From Symbiodinium natans (lineage: Eukaryota > Sar > Dinophyceae > Suessiales > Symbiodiniaceae): a stretch of DNA of 64,000 bases. Positions 21,750 through 34,369 of the stretch are shown here, one piece after another. Location: positions 1 through 64,000 of the forward strand of contig CAJNDS010000100.1 of the NCBI GenBank assembly GCA_905221605.1, written 5' to 3'. The position numbers and the translations under genes are program-made. The notes beneath the pieces were generated by a model. That model ran no database searches, had not been told where the DNA came from, and saw only the letters and a program-made list of their open reading frames with translations. Position 1 is the first letter of the stretch, and each line of letters starts with the position of its first letter.

Positions 21750-22806
21750 CTGCTCAGGTGGCCCTGAAACCTATGGAAACTCGGGGATCACTTCAAGGAG
21801 GCGATCGGGCATCTGATGACTTTGTGTCCCTCTACTTCGCGACTCGATGGTGTTCTCTGCACAAAGATCCGAACACTCTTCCGAGAGAAGATTCGGGTAT
21901 AAAGCTTGCGGGTGATCTCATGGATGCATGCCCTCGCGTATGTGATGACTCTTGCTTACCGCTACTTAGCACGATGGCCGCTTTTGAGGATGTTGCTGAA
22001 GCTGCAGCTGCTTGATGATGAAGCCTATTCCCTGTTCTCACAAGGGCTGATGATGAACGAGCCGAGAGCTTGCCAGGCCTCCACCCCTGCACTGCTGCAT
22101 CTGACTGAAAGACCCTGCTTCCAAAAGACAACGCGCCCAAACCCGAGGAAAACTTCTGACCCTTCCTGATCAAACTAGAGCCGGAACCTCCCGATTTCGA
22201 AATCTATAAAACATCACAATCATCCCCAAGAACGCCCCGCAACATATCTGCAGTGACGCTTCCTCGGGGGCATGGTTTTAGGGTTTAGAGTTCAACCTCC
22301 ATGTATGCCCCGGACCTGCATCGCTGAGGATAGTGGGGGATGATCATGGGGATGCTCATCTTGCTTGGAGGTCCTTGTGAGTTAGGTTGCGAGCCTCGGA
22401 TAAAACCCCGTCAACAAACCTCCGTTTGATCGCGGGCTGCCTCCGTCTCAAGCTCGACACGTGCCGCCACCGCCTCTTCAAACTGCGCTGTCAGCGAGGC
22501 GACCTGATTGCTCCAAGCTTCTGCAATAGTTGCGAGGTGTCTGATTTTACATTATCCTCAGTTCTTCTATGTTCACCGTACTTTGCAGATTATGCATAGT
22601 TACAGATACACACATACATGCATGCATGCATACATACATACATATCTTGACAGCTCGAACCACAAGGCACTTAACTACTGCCTTTGGCCCCTCTGTTTGG
22701 TTTGTGTCAAGATGGCTCTGGGAAGACGTTGCTTTGGCAAAGTAGTCGTATCCAACGGTCTCGTCCCCCTTGCTTGAAGTAGTGATGCAATTGGCGAGAA
22801 CCCACT
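21750..22806. other. Intergenic upstream of the BTB gene
   Basis: No gene seen. A CATA/CATG microsatellite lies near 22605-22645. Confidence 0.45.
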
Positions 22807-22988
22807 TTTAGGGTTTAGGGTTTAGGGTTTAGGGGGAAATCCGCAAAGCCCTGAGCTCTGAGCAACACACGAAACTCAAGCCTGCTAGCTCATCTTCTGC
22901 TTTCTTGAGTCAGTTCACAACACGACCCTAAACCCTAAACCCTAAACCCTAAGCCCTAAACCCTAAACGCTAAACCCTAAACTCTAAC
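22807..22988. repeat. Two opposed short telomere-type arrays
   Basis: TTTAGGG units at 22807-22836 on the plus strand and CCCTAAA units at 22925-22988, with variants CCCTAAG and CGCTAAA, face each other 90 bp apart, forming a potential long imperfect hairpin. Confidence 0.8.
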
Positions 22989-25900
22989 AGAGGCAGGGCA
23001 CCTGCGGCTTGAGCTCCTTCAGCTGCTTCGTGGCCTCTTGGAGCTCGGCCTCACCGAGTCAACACATTAAAGGTTCACTGAGCTCGGCTTCCTCCCACTG
23101 AAAATTGGGGAATAAAAGGGTTAAGGCTTAAGGGCTTTAGGGTTTAAGGGAATATTTTTGAGGGGCACCATTTTCGTGGACTCCCTCGGATGGGGTTGAT
23201 TTTTTTGGTTTTTGTTAGAGGATTCCGTAAGGACCTAGGTTTCTAGTTGTGGGCTCCAGTTCCCCTGCTCTGTCTAGCTGAGGCCTCTGGCCCCGGCAGT
23301 TTCTGCTTTAGGGCTCCAGGCCTTGCAGTCTTTCGTCTAACGCTCCAGGCCATGCGGTCTCTTGTTTAACTAGCTCCACTGCAGTCTCTAGCTGAGGGCT
23401 GCAGGTTCTCAAGTCTCTGGTTTAGGGCCCAAACATTCAGAACTTAAGCGTTGATCGGCAGCCGACTTCTCTAATATCACCGGGGCAGGGTTTCTTATTT
23501 GAGGGAGGGTGTATAATCGAGTTCCGGATTATTGATGGGGCAAAACATTGGCTTTAGGGTACTTCGAAATTCGGGCTGAAGTGGAAACACTAGTGAGATG
23601 CAGAGAGGTATTCGGGCGCAGGGTTTTTGGGGGCTAGCGGCTGCTCCAATCAGGCATCGTCGCGTAAGCCCCTTGCCCTTAGATCTAAACCACAGCCCTG
23701 GACCAGGGTGCAGGACTTCTGTTTCTATGAAGACGCAGGAGCTTACACCAGACGATTGAGTCAATGGATCCGGGGAAGGGGGAGTTCTGAATTAGGAGGT
23801 TAACAAGAAGCCCATTGGCCCCTCAACCCACCCCCGGCCTGCAGCCGACCCTTCTCCTCGCTCAGGGCATCCCGCTGCCTTGCATAACAGACTCTCAGCC
23901 TCCCCAACTCACCCCGCCCCCCCCCTCCAGCCTAGTGCAGTTGGGCTTTGAAGTGTTTAGGGCCCAAAAGGCACCAAGTGAGTGTGGGGGTATGGAGGGA
24001 TTGGGGTTGGAGGTTGAGGGTTTGAGGGATTGAGGTTGAGGGTTTTACGGTTCGGGTCTCGGGTTCAGGCCAGGTTTTAGGGAAAACCTCCTTCGCACTT
24101 TTGATGGGGTGCATGAACCCTGAGAAATCGAGGCTTTCGGGAGGCTTTCTGAACTTACCCCTTAACCCTTAACCTTTAGCACTGAACCTGAAAAGCCAAA
24201 ACACTTAAAGCTTTAAAAACCTTGCGCCCTCTTAACCCTTAAAACCGGCGCCTTAGATGCCCGGGCTTTGGCCTTTCGTGCAAGGGCCCTCCGCCCTTGA
24301 AAGGCCCAACCTCCCTGAATCGCCCTACAACGACGTGGTCATTCCTGGCCTTGACAAAGACCCCCTGAAAAGCCCTGAAAGGACCACAAGCCCATGATAC
24401 CTCCGTGGCGGATGGTTTGGACACTCCTTCGCATGTTTAACATCGTCACCGTAGGGTTTAGAGCTCTTAGAAATCCCCCCCCTCACCCCACTTCTCCATC
24501 AAACCCCTTTAAAAGCCCCCCACCCCCAGCAGTCGGCCGCTAAATCTCTGGGCGCCTTCTAAGGTGCTTCAGGCTGGCAGGGGTGAGTCCGCAGGGCTCC
24601 TCCGAGGGGAGGGGCCTCACAGGGAGCAGAGTAAGAGCAGCTAATCAGGCGTGGAGGAGTGATTTCAATTGAGGTTGCCAGCAAAATTTGACGGGGGTCT
24701 TGTTGGTTTAACGGGTCGCTTACAATCCGAATGGAAGTTTGGTGGCTGTTTTGGGGTTAGGGGGTCGGCGTGCGGGTAGAGGGCGGGCGCAGCGACGCGG
24801 ACGGTTTTGGATTCCGGCTTGAGGCTCATGGGGCTCCGGTGGGGCAGATGAACGCTTGTAAGCTCGGGTTGAAGTCGTTCGCGCTGCGCGATAATTCGTC
24901 AGTCGCGGGCTCTCTGGCCTCAATCAAGAGCCGGCTTTCAATCCTGAAAGAATGATGTATGCAGGTTAAGAAGGGCACGGAGCTCTGCATTAAACATAGC
25001 TGCGCGTGTGAACAGCTAGTCAGTGATCTCAGGGGAACCAGGTTCGTTCAGCAGGGAGGCTATCCATTCCGAATTCTCGCAGCCCTAAAGTCGAACTCAA
25101 AACGCTCAAACCCTAAACTGCCACCAAGAAAATGTTCACAACAAAGAACCATGATCGCCCAAAGCCCTGACGCTAAAGCTCCAAACCCTAACGCAGAAAC
25201 CATCTCAATCCCCTACACTCCGGTACCCTCCAACGCGCCAGCCAAGAGGCGCAGTCTGCGACAAGCTCTCGCCCTCTGCATCCATAACCTTGACGCATCA
25301 GCTGCTTTGAGGGTAAATGTTAGGACCGAGTCTTCAAGACCTTTGGCCGTTGTGAAATTTTATTTGTAAGCCTACTGAGCTCCTGTAAACGCGGGTCTCG
25401 GGTTGGGGAGTCCCATCTTAAGTGCCAGGCTGGCTCATGCAATTTAGGAACTTCGTAACGATAACAGTAGTACTAGAAATAGGAAAACATACTGAATCAA
25501 AACATCTTAACGCTGCTAATACAACTAACAATGAAAACCTTTGTCGTATACTGAAAAAGATGACCAACAATGAAGGAAATAGTAGTAAGAGTAGTAACAG
25601 CCGTAAAAAACACTTGGGAATGACCCCCAACAGCCCCCCCCCCCCCCCCCCCCGCAGACTTGGAGAAGCGGTCCAACTGGTCCCACCCAAAGTCGCAGCG
25701 AAGAACATTTTGTAGACACACCTTGCAAACCCCAAAGCTTGAAAAGCCCACCAAACACCCCATAAGCCAGAAACCACCTCTATAGGCCCTCTAAGCTCTA
25801 CAAGCCCAAGCTTAAGACGAAAACCAACACCCCCAAAACTTCAAATCTTAGAGTCCGAGGTCGCCGGCGGGATTCGCATCTTTCGAGGGCGATGCGCTGG

Positions 25901-28900
25901 CCACGAGCCTCGGAGCTTTGGACTTCGGGTGTCGTTGAGGAAAAGCTTCTCAGGCCATAGGGTTACAGAAACTCAGGGTTGGGCTCGGGGCTCTAAGTTT
26001 CGAGGCTTTCGGGTGTGGATTGGCCTGGGGTGGAGAGTGGTAGGGTGTAGGAGGGGTGGCCGGGACTGTCAACGCTTCCCCACCTCAATGCGATCTGCCG
26101 CAATGCGGAACTGCCTGATGACAACAATGGGGCTTCGGGACAGACTCCCCCATAACAAGAACCGGAATATGAGAACCCCCAATTCAATGTCCTTAAACTT
26201 CCTGGCATACGGTTCGTGATTGCGGGCCAGGGCAGGGACGACGTCGTCCCAGCCATCTGAGATGAGGGACTCTCCAAAGACCTGGACTCACTGCTGCTCG
26301 TCGCTTAGAGACTGTTTAACGGCTGCCCAAGTGCCTTATCCCCCTAAACCCTAAACCCTAAACCCTAAACCCCTAAAGTGGGTCAAATCGCAGGAGTAAA
26401 GAGCTGGAGCTGCAGGGCTTGCATGGAAGCCCAAAGCATCCTATTTACCAGTTGGCCATTATAACATCAAGAGATTAAACCGCGCATACACACACCCTGT
26501 GGAGAAGTCGAAAAAGCCCAGATGACCAAATGGCATCAAGTTTACAGCATCTTTGAACCCACATGCGGCAATGGTGGCACTCTATGGAGCTTGCAGGTCC
26601 CGACAGAAGGCCCTAAACCCTAACCCTAAACCCTAAACCCTAAACCCTAAACCCTAAACCCTAAACCCTAAACCCTTGTGCGTGACAATCAGTCCCCTCA
26701 GCCCACGGCAGCGTGGCTCCTCGACGGAGCACATTGCTAGTTCCGCGGGGGATGCGGCTGAATCCTGGACATGGGCGTTGCTGTGCGCGTTCCGCCTCTA
26801 GGCTTGTAGAGAGGATGCGGGTATATGAAGAGGACCCTCAGAAGGCGCCTTGCATAAGCTGCCGCAAAGGCTTGGGTAAACCTGGCCTCGTCTCCTAAAG
26901 CTGCAGACAAAACTACGATTCCTTTTCAAAAGCTTGTATCCTCGGGTCTATCCTCCAGGCTAGCAAAAGACAGAAGACAACCAATGATTCAGGGTGCAGT
27001 CTTCCAAAGTTTACTACATGTCGTACCCAGGTCTGAAAAATACTGGTGTACACCACGAATGGTAACTTCGTCGTCCACCACAGCCAGATGTCGAACAATT
27101 AATGGGCTTGTTTGAACTATTGCCTTCTTTATCGGCTTCCTACATGTGTTCGCAGTCATTGCCTAGGGTCGAACCAGCTTCCAAGTAAACCTTCAACCAA
27201 TCAGCCAACCCGGCCCCAAACCCCCTAAACCCTAATCCCTAAGCCCTAAACCCCAAACCCTGAACACTAAACCCGAAACCCCCTTAAACCCTGAAACCTG
27301 TTCTGCAGCCCCTGCTGGCCAAGGAGCCTGAATTCGAGCGCTCCGGTGCAGCTGGGCGACTTGCCATGTCTCAGTGGTTCCAGGTAGGCTTTAGACGTTT
27401 CTTGCCCCTTTGCGTAAAAAATCCTGCGCGGGTCCTATATGACGATTCATGGGGGTCCCGCTCCTTCCTGCTGTGGAGTGCACGTGTCCGACGATGTAGG
27501 GTTTCAATATATGGGAGGGTTCCACAAGATGGTTGACCGGGAGCAGCCCTGCGACTGCGTGGTCCCGGGTAGGTGAGGCAACTACCGTGCCCACTCTGTC
27601 TCGCGTGGAACAACGACAGATACAGCACATCAGTGCCAGAATGTTGTATCGAACGACCGACGATGACTACCATCTTAGATCTAACGCATGTGCCTCTTCT
27701 TAGGTTTTTTTCGAGCTACCAATGTCTTTGGTTTTCTATTCTGAAACTTGCACCCATAGCAGCAGCAATTCGCACGAGCGGGTGTGCAACACAAGTTACC
27801 GCCGCGGAGGCCACTACGGCTCGCAAGGGATCAAACCGAGTGTTCCAGGTTCCGGGGTTGAGCTTCACGCAGCTGTACATGTTATGCACACAGGCATGCG
27901 TGCGTATGAACATGTGTGCATATATATATATATATATACATATACGTATACATAATATAATCATAAATAGAATATATCCGTCTATCCGTCCTCATGAAGC
28001 GTGGCCTCTTGCAGTTTAGCGTGGACATGCGCCCTGCGGATCGCCTTTGAAATGAGCGGTCGCATCCGTTCCGGCACTTCCCTTTGCCGCAACGGCCTTA
28101 CCCCCTAACAGCAAGCTCCCTGTTCTGACTTTCCAAATACTCAATGAAATTAAAGAGGAAGCTTTCAGAGCGGCACCCGTACTACGCCAAACGAAGCCAG
28201 CATAAAGCTCAACACCACACCCCGAGAAACAGAGAAGCTAGTTTCAGGATCGAAACATCTGAGACCGTGGCCTCACTCAGGCGTTGGCGTTTGACAAGGC
28301 CCAGCAAGACATGGGGCCCTTCCCCGGAAGTTAAAAACAAAAAACACAAACTCCCGCACGCAGCAGTAGCTGGGTGTTTGCTCAGCGAAAGGAGCTTCAG
28401 GGCCCGCCAGGAGTTGGAGGGCACGTTGGTTTGTAGGGGTCTGCAAGAAGCTAGTCAGTTAGTGCTTGCGTGCCAGCTTGCCGTCATCCTTGGATTCCTC
28501 GTCCCCCTCGTCCTGACACATGGCCTATGTAGTAAAGCCACCCTTTAAAGAACTCAAGATCCTTGAGCGCTGATGGCAGCAGCAGGTGCTGATGGAGTCG
28601 GGCCACTACAGGCATACACAGGACCATGGGAAGGCTAAGGTGACTCCCATGCTGAAGTGCAGAAGTGCGAGGAGAACAGTGCTGTAGCAGGCAGCTCCAG
28701 GGACTAAAGCCTGAGATGCAAAATCCTCATCCCCAAGACTACATATTGTGAACTCCAGTGCTGGAAGAGGTTCCTGAGCTTTCGGAGTCCTGCCTTCAAA
28801 CTAAAGAACCCAAGGATGCCCCCAAAACCTCTGCAAAGCCTCTCAGCCCCCACGCGTTTGGCACAGAAACGCTCGTTTGCAAGTCGTATCTGTGCCATAT

Positions 28901-29406
28901 GTACAGTATATGCCATGGTGTCCAGGGCTCTAAGCTGGCTCCAGGGGGCGCTGGCTTCGAGAAGTGTCTTCTGCCAGGGTTTTAGGGGACTTGATCCTAA
29001 ACCCTAAACTGAAGCACTGTTAGGGCTTGAACTAAGCCTCGCCCCCAAGCCCAAGAATCGGCTACGGCCGAAAGCCGTGGAGTTTCCACACGTGCACGTC
29101 CTGATCGGAGGGGGGCTTTGAGGGTTTGGGGCTTTGGGCCTAAATCCCTCCTTCTGCAGCCTCTTGCCTGAGGAGCCTCTCCTCATTGCGACAAGGATCG
29201 GGTACTACGTTACTACAGACGAGCATGCAGAATGCAGGTGATCGAAGACAACAAAGCTGCAACAGTACTCGAACTGCGGACAGCTAAGTACTTCAATGAC
29301 AAGAGCAAGCCCTACTGTGGCGTACCCTAAACTCTAAGCCTGTCCGACTGCACCATAAGAGCAAGCACCCGCCACCCCACTACGAAACCCAAAATTTGCA
29401 CCTCGC
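22989..29406. other. Intergenic, 6.4 kb, no gene seen
   Basis: Holds short CCCTAAA arrays (26342-26373, 26612-26676), a poly-C tract at 25627-25653, a degenerate telomere-like block at 27215-27300 and a TA microsatellite near 27919-27960. The longest ATG-started frames (24959-25369 and 28144-28548, plus strand) are of a length expected by chance and resemble nothing. Confidence 0.45.
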
Positions 29407-29652
29407 CTGGATGGGGAACTTTCCTCGTGCGCTGGACTCAGCCTGCACGTAGTCCAGCATGACCTGGTCCTGCCCGGAAGGAAGCAGATACAAGCAGATC
29501 TCCTTTTCAGGGACACCTTTTTCCCTGGTGCCCAAGGCCACAGGGGCTACAACGATCATGGGGGGGCTTAGGTGGTCCTCGTTGGTCCAGTGCTCCGGCA
29601 TGCGTCGCTGGGCCTGGGACAGTGCCTGGCAGCTCGGGAGAAGAAGCGCCAT
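29407..29652 (-). CDS. Candidate first coding exon, product unknown
   Basis: An ATG-started open segment of 82 codons (ATG at 29650-29652) with balanced composition, including MPEHWTNEDHLSPPMIVVAP and EKEICLYLLPSGQDQVMLDY. The coding-like character stops at CCATCCAG followed by GCGAGG, which fits the GC-AG introns that dinoflagellates use often, and would end the exon in phase 0. No downstream exon was found, and the protein was not recognised. It could be a chance frame, but residue order looks more natural than its neighbours'. Confidence 0.35.
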
Positions 29653-30483
29653 GAGGTTTGAAGCACATGAAGGTAAGAAAACTCTACGACCCCTGAATTT
29701 AGACTAATTTAGAATCCTCAAAACTCAATTTATTGGAGTTTCGGGAAGCAGTTGTAAGGCGGGCTGCAGAATTGGCCTAGGGACGCTTAGGGTTTGCAGG
29801 GTCTGTAGATCTTAGAAGCGTCTACGCTTGTGGCACAAAACCCTGTACTGCGTCCTCGCACTCATCTGCGGCACTGTAACCCCTCAACCCTCGGCCCTAG
29901 GCCCGGCAGAGGTCTAAGAGCGCCTTGCAGGCTTTCTCCGCAAGGTGCTTTGCATCAGCATCTGCCGGATCGGTGCGTAGGGGCTTTGTTGGGGAGCGAT
30001 AGTATAGTACGGCGACTATTACACTCTAGGCGGGCGCTGCGCAGAGTTCAGACGCTTGTGATGCATGAAACGTGTCTCAGTCTCATTTCCGATGCGAGCC
30101 CGAGCCGGAGGGTTACGGGATGGGCCAAAACTGTGGAACCCGGGGCTTCAGCTGCTTTTCAGGGCTTCGGAAAACATCGAGCCCTGGAACTGAAGATGGA
30201 GCACCTCCAACACCGTACCTGTAGTGCTCTTGGAGCACATGGTAGATACACCTGAGGAGGCTCTGCTTAATGGAAGTGCAGGGTTTGCTTTAGAATTACA
30301 CGTGCACAGGGTTCATGGTCAGTCTAAGTACAGAGCTGACGCAAAAGGAGACGGATGGGATGGCGGAGGTGCAGGTTATGCAATGTGCTTGAAGAGTACG
30401 TATACATATATGGTTCAGCGTCGAGCGTCCTGGGCCCCCCCCCCCCATGGTATCCCCCCCCCCCCAAGTCTACTCTACGGTCC
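29653..30483. other. Intergenic, no gene seen
   Basis: Overlapping short frames and C tracts near 30438 and 30458. Nothing convincing. Confidence 0.45.
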
Positions 30484-30960
30484 CTAAACCCTAAACCCTA
30501 AACCCTAAACCCCCAAACCCTAAACCCTAAACCCTAAACCCTAAAACCTAAACCCTAACCCTAAACCCTAAACCTTAAGTCTTAAACCTTAAACCCTAAA
30601 CCCTAAAACCCTGAACCCTAAACCCTAACCCTAAAACCAACCCCCAACCACACCACAGGGGGGGGGGATCATCTTAGTACCCCATCCGCGGGGAAAACCC
30701 TAAACCCTAAACCCTAAACCCTAAACCCTAAACCCTAAACCCTAAACCGTAAACCCTAAACCCTAAACCCTAAACCCTACCCTAAAACCCTAAAACCCTA
30801 AACCCTAAACCCTAAACCCTAAACCCTAAACCCTAAACCCTAAACCCTAAACCCTAAAACCCTAAAACCCTAAAACCAACCCCCAACCACACCACAGGGG
30901 GAGGGGGGGGTACCATTGAGGGGGGGGGGGGGTAGGGGGGAGGGGGGGGGGGGCCCGCCG
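30484..30960 (-). repeat. Compound telomere-type array with a tandem repeat of about 240 bp
   Basis: More than 400 bp of CCCTAAA units interleaved with 8-base CCCTAAAA and 6-base CCCTAA variants. The unique string AACCCCCAACCACACCACAG occurs (shifted by a base or two) near 30640 and 30880, each time followed by a G-rich tail and preceded by a long CCCTAAA run, so the whole about 240-bp block is duplicated in tandem. The G-rich tail continues to 30955. Confidence 0.85.
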
Positions 30961-31618
30961 GGGCTGAATCATATATAATGTAATTCTGTATTTGAACAGG
31001 TGTATGTGAACACTATCCGAATCTCTGAATCTGAACAGATATGTCAGTGCTGTACCATACACACATGTTTCAGCGCTGTCAGGCAGAATCACCTAAGGCA
31101 CGAGAGTGTGCAAGACCAGGTTCCGCCCGAAATTGGGATAGTTGGGACTTGGGTTCTCTGTGCATGTTCCTGGAAAGGTTGGTCTTTTTTTTTTTTTGGG
31201 GGGGGGGGAAAGCGTAAGGTACCTAAATCCTTATGTGCATCTGTAGTATTGCTGTCTCTATACGTTGGTCCAAGCAGTTTCCGTGGCTTCAGGCCGTATC
31301 TTTTCTGATATTCCTGCTTTGGTCAAAGCAGTTTCCGTGTGGCTGTACACGACAATGTTGTATACTCAGTATTTTTACTTGTAACTCTCACGTATGCTTC
31401 TGTTTGCTGAACATACGCCTGTGTACAAACATCCTGCTTGCTTGTAAACAGAGGGCCGGGGGGGGGGGGGGGGGGGGGCAGGTGGTGTGTGGTTGCAGAG
31501 TACGTATGTAGAGCGTATACATATCTATATATGTATAAATGTGTATACACATCTGCATGACAGCGATCACACAACCATAGAAACTTAAAGCAAAAAGAGG
31601 GGGGGCCCCGTGGCAGGC
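30961..31618. other. Intergenic with G tract
   Basis: No gene seen. A 20-base G tract lies at 31458-31478. Confidence 0.45.
31183..31208 (+). repeat. T tract joined to G tract
   Basis: About 13 T followed directly by about 11 G on the plus strand. Confidence 0.8.
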
Positions 31619-31638
31619 CGATCTCTCTCTCTCTCTCT

Positions 31639-31674
<36 letters not shown>

Positions 31675-31690
31675 CATGATATAGATATAG
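31619..31690. repeat. (CT)n-(TA)n compound microsatellite
   Basis: About ten CT units followed by about sixteen TA units. Confidence 0.93.
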
Positions 31691-31771
31691 CTATATAATG
31701 TATATATGTACATGTCTTGTTAACAAGGGCTTGAGGTGCCTGTTGTGACAAACAAGGCTGGGGATTGACAC

Positions 31772-32089
31772 CTGAGAGCCTGGGAAATCTCGAAAGCCTA
31801 CGTTGTAAGGCACGACATGGCTGGGATCCGAACTGTCCGGCGATGAACTGAGCGAAGGGAGCATCTGGATGCCTCTAAACTGCCGACCAAGACAAACTGG
31901 GAAGAAATGTTCATGTTGTAGTTGGATGCTTGCGCAGAAGCGACCTTCACTTAAAGGATAATCGCTGACTTTTTGGATGTAGTGTGCCGGGAATGTCATG
32001 TCGTCAGGCCCGCACAGCATGAATGTGGCCCAAAGGCGTGTGGCATTTTGTGCAGGCATCAGCTTCGCAGCAGGTCTTAAGGGCAGTAG
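31772..32089 (-). CDS. Candidate internal exon, product unknown
   Basis: On the minus strand an acceptor-like GTTGACAG at 32090-32097 opens a 106-codon segment that reads like real protein: RLWATFMLCGPDDMTFPAHY, then IQLQHEHFFPVCLGRQFRGI and SHVVPYNVGFRDFPG. It may end at CTCTCAG followed by GTGTCAATCC (a GT donor). The frame stays open to 31691, but beyond the proposed donor it runs into a TA microsatellite. An ATG exists at 32057-32059. The upstream frame at 32077-32308 also looks coding in the next frame; a single missing base near 32081-32083 would fuse them, so the exon start may be wrong. Family not recognised. Confidence 0.4.
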
Positions 32090-32308
32090 CTGTCAACTAG
32101 TGGTGAATCAGTCACAGCAAAGGGGAGAGGAAACGCCAAAGCCGCGGCAGGTTCCAGCACTGCAGCATTTTTGTGTAGAGACAGCGCCTGTGTAGTCACT
32201 GATACCCCTGAACTGCTTCCCTGAATCTTGTGATCAGACGGATGCTCAGCGCAGACCTTCCCAGTGCATTCGCATGACTGGCGTGGTACGTACTGTAGTT
32301 GCTGATAC
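32077..32308 (-). pseudogene. Coding-like frame just upstream of the 31772-32089 segment; probable frameshift between them
   Basis: Open on the minus strand from the edge of a telomere-type array to the TAA at 32077-32079. It includes CTGKVCAEHPSDHKIQGSSS and PAAALAFPLPFAVTDSPLVD before the stop. One extra C in the CCC at 32081-32083 would carry it directly into RPAAKLMPAQNATRLW of the next segment. Either this is a decayed gene, an assembly indel, or the two are separate exons and the match is chance. Confidence 0.25.
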
Positions 32309-32416
32309 GTAAACCCTAAACCCTCTAAACCCTCTAAACCCTCTAAACCCTCTAAACCCTCTAAACCCTCTAAACCCTCTAAACCCTCTAAACCACCTAA
32401 ACCACCTAAACCCTAT
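32309..32416 (-). repeat. Nine-base telomere-like array (CCCTCTAAA)n
   Basis: About ten units of CCCTCTAAA, with CCACCTAAA variants at the right end, starting from one or two ordinary CCCTAAA units. The whole array follows a two-base insertion in the heptamer. Confidence 0.92.
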
Positions 32417-32562
32417 AGAACTAGAGTATATACATCATTGCTCGGGTTTCCGGGTACGGTGATGTCCTTACAAGCCCTACACCCTCAACCAGCCTCCGGA
32501 AGCAAGCAAGGCAAGCTCTCCTCGGATGATGAACAAAGGTGCTGAGACTGTGAGGGTCTGCG

Positions 32563-32633
32563 GTTAGGGTTTAGGGTTTAGGGTTTAGGGTTTAGGGTTT
32601 AGGGTTTAGGGTTTAGAGTTTAGGGTTGAGGGT
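32563..32633 (+). repeat. Interstitial telomere-type array (TTTAGGG)n
   Basis: About ten units on the plus strand, facing the CCCTCTAAA array 150 bp away. Confidence 0.92.
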
Positions 32634-34368
32634 ATCTATTGTTTAGTAGTAGGAAGGGAGGTCACCACAAAAACAAACTTTAGAGATCGGCAGCCGGCGC
32701 CAGAAGATTATAACCTGATATGGGGGTCTGCTTTGCTTTCGTGGCTCCTACTTTTTTTCGTCTAGTAATGGGATTATGAGGGAGCACACATGGGAATTCT
32801 GGGCTCTGGTCTTTGGACTCCGGTATTGCATCAATCAGACTTCTGCCTCACAAGCCAAGATCAAACCCTGAGATGTTAGCATGCTTGAATAGACAAATAC
32901 GTGGAGAGCTACTGTAGGAAGGTCCTTTCGGCTTGTGGCGGTTCTCTCCAGAAACTGAACATGACTGACTTTCTGCGGCGTTTTGGGGGTGAGAGTTTAG
33001 GGTCATTTTATTATAGGGTTTACAACAAGTTCGGTGCCAAGCCGCATGGATTCCTCGTAGTCCCGCCCTGCGCTCTGCCATGGTTTCGGAGGTCCAAAAA
33101 CAATGGCTCAAGTATCGTCGGCAGCTATACATGCTTGGTCGCAGATTTTCTGAAGCCTAAGCCGTTTAAAGTCACACTTGGACTCAATGCCATTAGCTGC
33201 CAGGGACATCTTCTTTTGAGACCGATGCTTGATTTCGACACAATGGGGCTTAGGGGCTTGACCCCTAAGCTTTGGAGCAGCCCCTGCCTTAGCTTCTTGC
33301 ACAAGACTGAAGGACCCCAGAGCATGCAGAAAGCCTCAGAGCCTCAGGGACCCCAAATAATCCACACCAACACCCCAGAACTCCTCCACCTAGATCAAAC
33401 CCCACAGCCCGAAACCCCAAGCTCCTCAACCCTCAAAACTTGAAAGTCCGATACAACCTCGCACAAAGCGATTTCCTTCCACCCGGAACCCTAAAACCCT
33501 GCGCCCGAGGCTCGCACGCAGGAGGTGGCAGTTAGCCAGACCTGCCGGGCCCATGGGTCTGTTTAGGGTTTAAAGGTTTTAGGGGAATTAGGGTTTAGGG
33601 TTTGGGGTCTGGGGTTTTTGGGCTTAGGGTCTAGGGTTCTGGGTTTAGGGTGGTAGGGTTGTAGGGCGTAGGCTTAGGGTCGCCAGAGGAGGCTTGCTTG
33701 TGAAGAAGGTAATGGTTTTAAACGCCAACATGAATTGCTTGGGTTGGCTTTCTTTGGCTGGGACGTTGCAGCTGTTCTTGGTTAGTGTGCCAGTGCCCGG
33801 CCTTTAGAGCAGTGTGCATTTATTATTATGGATTATGGCGACATGTAGAAGTTGGCATAGGAAATGCAATGCTATCTCACTCGCAGAGTCTGCTTGTGTT
33901 TTGTTAGGGAGGGGGGGGAGGGGGTGGGGCCGATTTGCAAGACTTTCACATTACCGAGTGTTTTGTTGGATTGAGAAGGTTTGCTTGTGTTCTGGGTTTC
34001 GGGCTGACGCCGTAGCCTTGCGCTGCTCCAGGCCGCACAAGTCAATAGCAACAAAAAACAAACAAAAAGGAACTGAACTGCAATGGGGTCTAGGCGGGGT
34101 GCAGGGCTGAGGTTTTGAGGATGAGCGCTTAGGGTTCAGGATCTTCTGGGGATTGTATGGGATTGTCCTAGAGGCTGGCTTTGCCTTGGTACGGCAGCTT
34201 GAAGTCCGGATCCAGAGTGATTGCTTTCATCAGGCAGTCCACAGCCTCATCGTACCTGTCTCTGGAGGCAGCGACTCCTAGCCCAAGGTCTGAATTCTGA
34301 GCCCCCTACTGCCTTCAAACTCATACAGTAGCCCATCACACCCCCCAAAAGCCACAAAACCGCACCCC

Positions 34369-34369
<1 letters not shown>
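32634..34369. other. Intergenic, no gene called
   Basis: The 180-codon plus-strand frame at 32901-33443 starts on GTG, overlaps other frames and is within chance length. Degenerate TTTAGGG motifs lie at 33560-33680. Confidence 0.4.

Noticed and set aside
26235-26250. Perfect 16-bp palindrome GGGACGACGTCGTCCC
   Set aside because: One such palindrome is expected by chance in 64 kb.
33104-33112. TGGCTCAAG, a 9-base match to the spliced-leader end
   Set aside because: Upstream bases do not match; expected by chance.
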